Notes under the pieces: generated by a model
What the model was told of the DNA's origin: nothing
What the model saw: the letters and a program-made list of their open reading frames with translations, nothing else
The model's database searches: none
Translations under genes and position numbers: made by a program
Shown: positions 59,706 through 64,000 of the stretch, one piece after another
How the letters are laid out: every line of letters begins with the position of its first letter
Numbering within the stretch: the first letter of the stretch is position 1
Origin: a virus
DNA length: 64,000 nucleotides
Strand: one strand, 5' to 3'
Virus record (IMG/VR): IMGVR_UViG_3300035665_000001
Coordinates: 242,334 to 306,333 of that record

Positions 59706-60362
59706 ATGGAAAAAATAGTAAAAAATAAATCAATTTTGGTTGGTGATGAGAAATTAGTTAAAAAGAAAAATTGGATTCCCTTGGATGAAATGAACACCGA
59801 TGTTAAAATTCTCACACATGAACTGTTTGATACTATTTTTAATAAGATTGTACGTGAACATAAGCCAACACACAACATAGCATTTATTTCATTATGTACT
59901 GCAACAAGACCATATCATTTGGGTCGAAAATGGAAAAAATTTGTTTCTGAATTTAGTAACAAAGCTGATCTAATTGTTATTTCGAGTGGAGGAGTAATTC
60001 CTCAAAATTATTGGTGTTCCTTTCCATATCAAAATTATGATGGTGATTCCGCAAAAAGTGCTAATGGGTTATACACTGAAAAATTAGAAAAAAGATTGGT
60101 AAAATTTTTCACTGTACACAACTATGATTATGTAGTAGCTAATTTTCGCCCGAAAATTAGAAACACTCCAGTAGTAAAAAAAGTATTTGACGATTTAAAA
60201 GTTAAAGGGATTATTAAAGATTTTGTGGTTGTTCCAGATGAAGCAGCATATCAAGAACTACAAAATCGAGGATTCCCTGGTGGAAAAATGTATCCCGATT
60301 TAGATGAATTAATCTTTGAAAAAATAAAACAATCTGTTGATAATTATATCGATATATTGTGA
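59706..60362 (+). CDS. ArcS/DUF5591-like (or DUF6884-like) protein 2
   Basis: 218 residues. ISLCTATRPYHLGRKWKKF, VISSGGVIPQNYWCSFPYQNYD and YDYVVANFRPKIRN match the paralogue at 58067 across the fold, but the second Ser of the motif differs (RPYHLG for RPYSKS). It has no Leu-Phe tail, ending in NYIDIL. Two diverged copies flank an exported-protein pair, and the second precedes the second transglycosylase pair. Confidence 0.6.
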   Translation: MEKIVKNKSILVGDEKLVKKKNWIPLDEMNTDVKILTHELFDTIFNKIVREHKPTHNIAFISLCTATRPYHLGRKWKKFVSEFSNKADLIVISSGGVIPQNYWCSFPYQNYDGDSAKSANGLYTEKLEKRLVKFFTVHNYDYVVANFRPKIRNTPVVKKVFDDLKVKGIIKDFVVVPDEAAYQELQNRGFPGGKMYPDLDELIFEKIKQSVDNYIDIL

Positions 60363-60373
60363 ATATTAAAATT

Positions 60374-60428
60374 AAAAAATCTCCAAAGTTATTGTATAAT
60401 TTAAAATAAAACTTTGGAGATTTTTTTT
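60374..60428 (+). promoter_or_regulatory. Terminator hairpin with promoter octamer in its loop
   Basis: A 17-bp stem (60374-60390 with 60410-60426), 19-nt loop and T run form a terminator for the gene ending at 60362. The loop holds TGTATAAT (60393-60400). The 3' arm holds GGAG, the ribosome site of the ATG at 60430. See findings. Confidence 0.75.
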
Positions 60429-60429
60429 C

Positions 60430-62085
60430 ATGTTAGAACCAAATGCGAGTATCCCAGTTAATGGGGTTATGTTTGACTATGTGTCAGGTTCATTAACCCC
60501 ATTTTTCAAATTAAAACACAAAGATCCAAAAATAGCAATCAACAACTATAATGATTTTGTTGGTCTAATGAACTATACCAAATCAATGTTGAAAGGTTAT
60601 TTTTCATGGAGCACACTGTTTAACGCTTTCCAAGAAGAAAGTGATGGAAAATTTCTTACAGAAAATAATAAATTAAACCATTTATTTACCTATTCTGATA
60701 GTGGTGGATTACAGGCTGCCAGAAGAAATATGATTATTGATGATGTATTGAAAGAAAGAATTTATACGGTGCAACATAACTATTCGGATATTGCAATGAC
60801 TTTCGATGAAATGCCATTTAAAAACATATCTGTTAATGCCGGTACTGCAATTGTTGGTACTTCATCCAGATGTTATATCCGAGATTTAATACAATCTACC
60901 GCAGAACATTCTGCACAACATATTAGAAAACAAATTGAGATGTTTGATTCATTTGGATCGAATACGAAGATTGTTCCCATCATACATGGTTTTCGACCAA
61001 GCAAAGGTTATTTTCGTGGAGAAACCGACAACACTTATGTCGATTATGCAAAATATATGTTTGATAAAATTGACAATTCATCCAAGCATATTCACGGGTT
61101 GAGTATTGCTTCATTAACCACACATCCAGATAATCGAGTTGGTATTTTAAAAGTTATTGATTATGTTCCTAGAACATTAGCTAGTAAAGATATTCCCGAT
61201 GAAAATTTAGAACATGTACATTTGTTAGGGTTAGCCAGTCCGCAGAGAATTTTACCTGTTCTAGCTCTTGTTAAACATGGGTTGATTGACAAAAGAGTTA
61301 AACGAATTTCATTCGATTCTACTGCAATTACGAAGGCTTATACTATTGGGCGGGTATTCAGAAATTATGACGAATATAAAAATGTTGAACAAAATAAAGA
61401 TTTTCACCCAGAATTAACTTTACAAAATTATAAAAACCCCAATTCTAAAAATGTCAGACAATACTATCAACAGGTACATAAGTATTTTCAGAATTATGAA
61501 AATTACCCTTTTAACAGTTGGGAAGAATTAGCTGATCACTCACCAAATAATGGTGATAGAAGACCAGCTGGTGTACAGGCTAAAGAAAAGGGTCGTGAAT
61601 TTGAATTAAAAATGTTGGCACAGGTGAGAATTAGTAGTATGTATCTCACTTATGTTTATCTCGATACATTAGAAAGATATATTAGTGGTGATTTAACGAT
61701 AGATGATTTGGCTCATTATAACACAGATATTGCAGCAATGTATCATGATATTGAACGAAACGCAACCAACATGCATGATATTTTTGAAATTGTGGAAAAA
61801 CATTATCAAAAAGTAAAAGCCGAAATTGATAAATCTGTAGATACTCTCGATGAATTTGATAATGAGCTTAAAAAAGCCACATCCATTCAAACAACAGGTC
61901 ATGAGGAAGCAAATGTTTTATTTTGTGATGAAGGTAAAGAAAAAGCCAGTGAAACGGTAAAAAAAATGAAAGAACATAATTATGAAATGACCAGAGGTAG
62001 AACAAATTTCAAACGTACTCAACGAAAAGCACATAATGATACTGACAATATAAGCGCAGTGGATATTACTAGTGAATTATTTTGA
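60430..62085 (+). CDS. dpdA: DpdA-like DNA guanine transglycosylase, subtype B
   Basis: 551 residues. Asp90 in TYSDSGGLQ and Asp296 in ISFDSTAITKAY are the two catalytic positions; AMTFDEMP and HVHLLGLASPQRILP follow the family. LFNAFQEESDGK and FDYVSGSLT mark it as a paralogue of the gene at 45027. The position after DSGGLQ (AARR) differs from the other three copies, which have a Val/Met-(I/L)-T pattern, so substrate reading may differ. A Lys/Arg-rich C-terminal extension (TRGRTNFKRTQRK) ends in ...SELF. Confidence 0.82.
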   Translation: MLEPNASIPVNGVMFDYVSGSLTPFFKLKHKDPKIAINNYNDFVGLMNYTKSMLKGYFSWSTLFNAFQEESDGKFLTENNKLNHLFTYSDSGGLQAARRNMIIDDVLKERIYTVQHNYSDIAMTFDEMPFKNISVNAGTAIVGTSSRCYIRDLIQSTAEHSAQHIRKQIEMFDSFGSNTKIVPIIHGFRPSKGYFRGETDNTYVDYAKYMFDKIDNSSKHIHGLSIASLTTHPDNRVGILKVIDYVPRTLASKDIPDENLEHVHLLGLASPQRILPVLALVKHGLIDKRVKRISFDSTAITKAYTIGRVFRNYDEYKNVEQNKDFHPELTLQNYKNPNSKNVRQYYQQVHKYFQNYENYPFNSWEELADHSPNNGDRRPAGVQAKEKGREFELKMLAQVRISSMYLTYVYLDTLERYISGDLTIDDLAHYNTDIAAMYHDIERNATNMHDIFEIVEKHYQKVKAEIDKSVDTLDEFDNELKKATSIQTTGHEEANVLFCDEGKEKASETVKKMKEHNYEMTRGRTNFKRTQRKAHNDTDNISAVDITSELF

Positions 62086-62115
62086 TTTTTTTAGAGTCAC
62101 TACCCAACACATTTT

Positions 62116-62123
62116 AGTATAAT
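62116..62123 (+). promoter_or_regulatory. AGTATAAT promoter element
   Basis: 29 bases before the ATG at 62152. Confidence 0.5.
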
Positions 62124-62151
62124 TAATTTAAAATAATTAACACGGAAATTT

Positions 62152-63663
62152 ATGAAAACTATCAAAAATAAGGAGGTGCCTGTACGTCTACAATTAGTAC
62201 TTTCGGGAGTTCCAGGTTATTTCAAGTTAAGAAGTAAACATGATGATTTATTTAAAATAACTGCAATTTCATTACGATGTGGGTTAGATTACATTGAAAG
62301 TAAATTGCCAGGTAATGTGGATATACATGGGTTATATAATGCTTATACCGAAGAAAATATGGCTAGACGTGCTGCAGATGATTCAATAAACGAACCATTT
62401 ACTAAAATTTTTCCAAATGGGTTACATGCAGATTCAGGTGGGTTACAAATGGTTACTCTTGGTAAAGGAACTATTACCGCATCTGATCGATTAAAAATTT
62501 ATAAAACCCAGGCAACTTATTCACATTATGCAATGAGTTTTGATGAAATTCCCTCATTGATACAAGATGATGTTAGATATTACCTACCCCATATTGTTAT
62601 GGAAAAAGGTATTCAGAGTGGGGCAAATTTAAAAGAACAGTACGATTATTTTGAAACAATCGATACAAACTGTAAAATCATCCCAATCGCACAAGGTTGG
62701 GGAATCGATGATACAAATACATTTGCAAAAGGATTATTTGGTCAACTAACCAAGGAGCAGTATGATAAAGTTGATGTAGTAGCAACGGGTTTTCCAACAA
62801 CCGCAATTTACGCCACTGCAAAACGTGTGTATGATATGTTTAAAGCGACTGAAATTCCAGTTAAAGCAAAGAAACATGTACATCTATTGGGTGTCACTGG
62901 ATTTAAGCGATTAATTCCAGCATTAATAATGATTAAAAATGGTTTCACCCCACAATTAGAAATTTTGAGTTTTGATTCAGTTACGATCACGATGAGTTAT
63001 GTAATGGGGAATCAAGTTCCTACAGTGGAAAACTTTTTAACAGGACAAACTAAAATAAAACTCGGTAAGAAAAGAAATTCTACAGTAGAAAAATATTGGC
63101 AGGATATTTATGATTTTTGGAAAGATGACCCAAACTTTATTTTTGATGATTTGGATGATCTAATCGACCACAGTTATTATAATAAAAAAGGTTTAAACAG
63201 TGGTTTTCAACAATATGAACATTACTTACAAGCCGATGAAAATGGTAATTTTACAGATGAAAACAAGATTATTGCAGATTTGCATTTTACAAAGGTGTTG
63301 AAACAAGAACAGTATTACATTTTATATCAGGTACATAATTATGTCCAAATATTAGAATCATTTTTAGAAGATAAGATAAAACTTGAACATATATTTGATG
63401 GTAAAAATTTAGAAATATTTTCTGCATTGGAAAAAGTTAAAACGGATGAAGAATTCACCGATTGGTTTTCATATGTACAAAAAGTTACTGGGTTTAAAGT
63501 TCCAGTATTGGATGGAAATCACTTAAATAATATTGACATAGTACAAACTTTATTTGGTGTGGATATGGTTACTGAGGAAAGAGAACGTAAAAAACAACCT
63601 GCGAGAATTACCAAGCCTGTCAAAACTCAAGATGATACGACTACTACAAATTTATTATTTTAA
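62152..63663 (+). CDS. dpdA: DpdA-like DNA guanine transglycosylase, subtype A
   Basis: 503 residues. Asp94 in LHADSGGLQM and Asp275 in LSFDSVTITMSY are conserved; AMSFDEIP, HVHLLGVTGFKRLIP and YWQDIYDFWKDDP match the gene at 43664, with an insertion near residues 360-385. Ends in a basic, Thr-rich tail (RERKKQPARITKPVKTQDD) closing with NLLF. Together with the gene at 60430 it repeats the A+B pair at 43664-46583. Confidence 0.82.
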   Translation: MKTIKNKEVPVRLQLVLSGVPGYFKLRSKHDDLFKITAISLRCGLDYIESKLPGNVDIHGLYNAYTEENMARRAADDSINEPFTKIFPNGLHADSGGLQMVTLGKGTITASDRLKIYKTQATYSHYAMSFDEIPSLIQDDVRYYLPHIVMEKGIQSGANLKEQYDYFETIDTNCKIIPIAQGWGIDDTNTFAKGLFGQLTKEQYDKVDVVATGFPTTAIYATAKRVYDMFKATEIPVKAKKHVHLLGVTGFKRLIPALIMIKNGFTPQLEILSFDSVTITMSYVMGNQVPTVENFLTGQTKIKLGKKRNSTVEKYWQDIYDFWKDDPNFIFDDLDDLIDHSYYNKKGLNSGFQQYEHYLQADENGNFTDENKIIADLHFTKVLKQEQYYILYQVHNYVQILESFLEDKIKLEHIFDGKNLEIFSALEKVKTDEEFTDWFSYVQKVTGFKVPVLDGNHLNNIDIVQTLFGVDMVTEERERKKQPARITKPVKTQDDTTTTNLLF

Positions 63664-63681
63664 TTAGTGAGATAAACCTTT

Positions 63682-63873
63682 ATGATTGAAACTATTGAAA
63701 CTGCCGATTATATAAAATACAAATGTGAAAATTGCACTAAATTCTTTTTGATTGGTTCGGGAATTATAGCAGAAATACAACATAATAAAATTTCAAGTGA
63801 ATCGTGTGATTCTTTTACAAAATTAACCGCATTATGTTCGAGTTGTGTATCAAAATTAAAAATTGAACTATAA
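63682..63873 (+). CDS. Small zinc-ribbon protein, 63 aa
   Basis: CENC near residue 15 and CSSC near 54 give a two-knuckle zinc ribbon, the size of small transcription or recombination factors. Function unknown. Confidence 0.6.
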   Translation: MIETIETADYIKYKCENCTKFFLIGSGIIAEIQHNKISSESCDSFTKLTALCSSCVSKLKIEL

Positions 63874-63902
63874 CTTTTTAAATATTGATTGGAATGAAAA
63901 AT

Positions 63903-64000
63903 ATGACCGCAAATAATATTGATATAATTGGACAAAGATTATGGTTTATCGAAAATTATAATATTCACCATATTGTAATAGTGAATTACTTTTATGATAA
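63903..64000 (+). CDS. Truncated gene at the right edge
   Basis: Open frame from the ATG at 63903 to the end of the window (32 codons seen, MTANNIDIIGQ...). GGAATGAAAAAT upstream. Too short to identify. Confidence 0.4.
   Translation, partial: MTANNIDIIGQRLWFIENYNIHHIVIVNYFYD

Noticed and set aside
1-64000. tRNA and rRNA genes
   Set aside because: I saw no cloverleaf with the conserved T-arm sequence and no rRNA-like stretch. A covariance search was not possible.

Overview
The window looks like part of the genome of a large, strongly AT-rich (roughly 30% G+C by eye), T4-related tailed phage. The evidence is a UvsX/RecA-type recombinase, a T4-type family B DNA polymerase, a gp32-type ssDNA-binding protein, a possible gp62-type clamp-loader subunit, a DenV-type UV glycosylase, an RNA ligase, an Acb1 anti-CBASS protein, tightly packed and often ATGA-overlapping genes, and many homing endonucleases. 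Nearly all genes lie on the + strand. Of the seven intact or recognisable minus-strand genes, five are endonucleases or their remnants. The host cannot be told from the sequence; signal peptide and Shine-Dalgarno use fit a Gram-negative bacterium.

Layout. 1-2.3 kb: uvsX broken into two genes that carry the two halves of a split intein, with a broken tail-fibre tip and an endonuclease remnant between them. 2.3-6.4 kb: small genes, RNase HI and the first fragment of a fractured DNA polymerase, with an endonuclease abutting its 3' end. 7.6-13.7 kb: metalloprotease-like protein and an NAD block (NAD synthetase, an oxygenase, an NMNAT-phosphoribosyltransferase fusion). 14.5-20.4 kb: second polymerase fragment, nucleotidyltransferases of the RlaP type, Acb1, a thioredoxin-like protein. 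20.4-30.8 kb: three large endonucleases interspersed with a metallopeptidase/VWA protein, a ParM-type actin, a phosphoribosyltransferase and a second NMNAT. 31-43.4 kb: virion-like and hypothetical genes, the ssDNA-binding protein with a hairpin-rich leader, a P-loop kinase, an orphan polymerase-palm paralogue, more nucleotidyltransferases and an RNA ligase. 43.6-63.7 kb: a DNA-base modification region.

The most striking content is that last region. It has four DpdA/Tgt-like transglycosylases in two pairs, QueE, QueC, a stand-alone class II glutamine amidotransferase, and two ArcS/DUF5591-like proteins. Together these point to replacement of guanine by a 7-deazaguanine derivative in the phage DNA. 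All four transglycosylases and one ArcS-like protein end in a flexible tail closing with Leu-Phe, which resembles a sliding-clamp-binding peptide and suggests that base exchange is coupled to the replisome. A DUF262/HNH protein resembling type IV restriction enzymes sits in the same region.

A second theme is counter-defence and repair: Acb1, two NAD-related loci, and an RNA-repair set (ligase, kinase, several nucleotidyltransferases). A third theme is gene regulation. A recurring (A/T)GTATAAT octamer precedes many genes. At two loci it is embedded in a terminator-like hairpin whose 3' arm holds the next gene's Shine-Dalgarno sequence. A pseudoknotted RNA candidate lies at about 50.26-50.34 kb.
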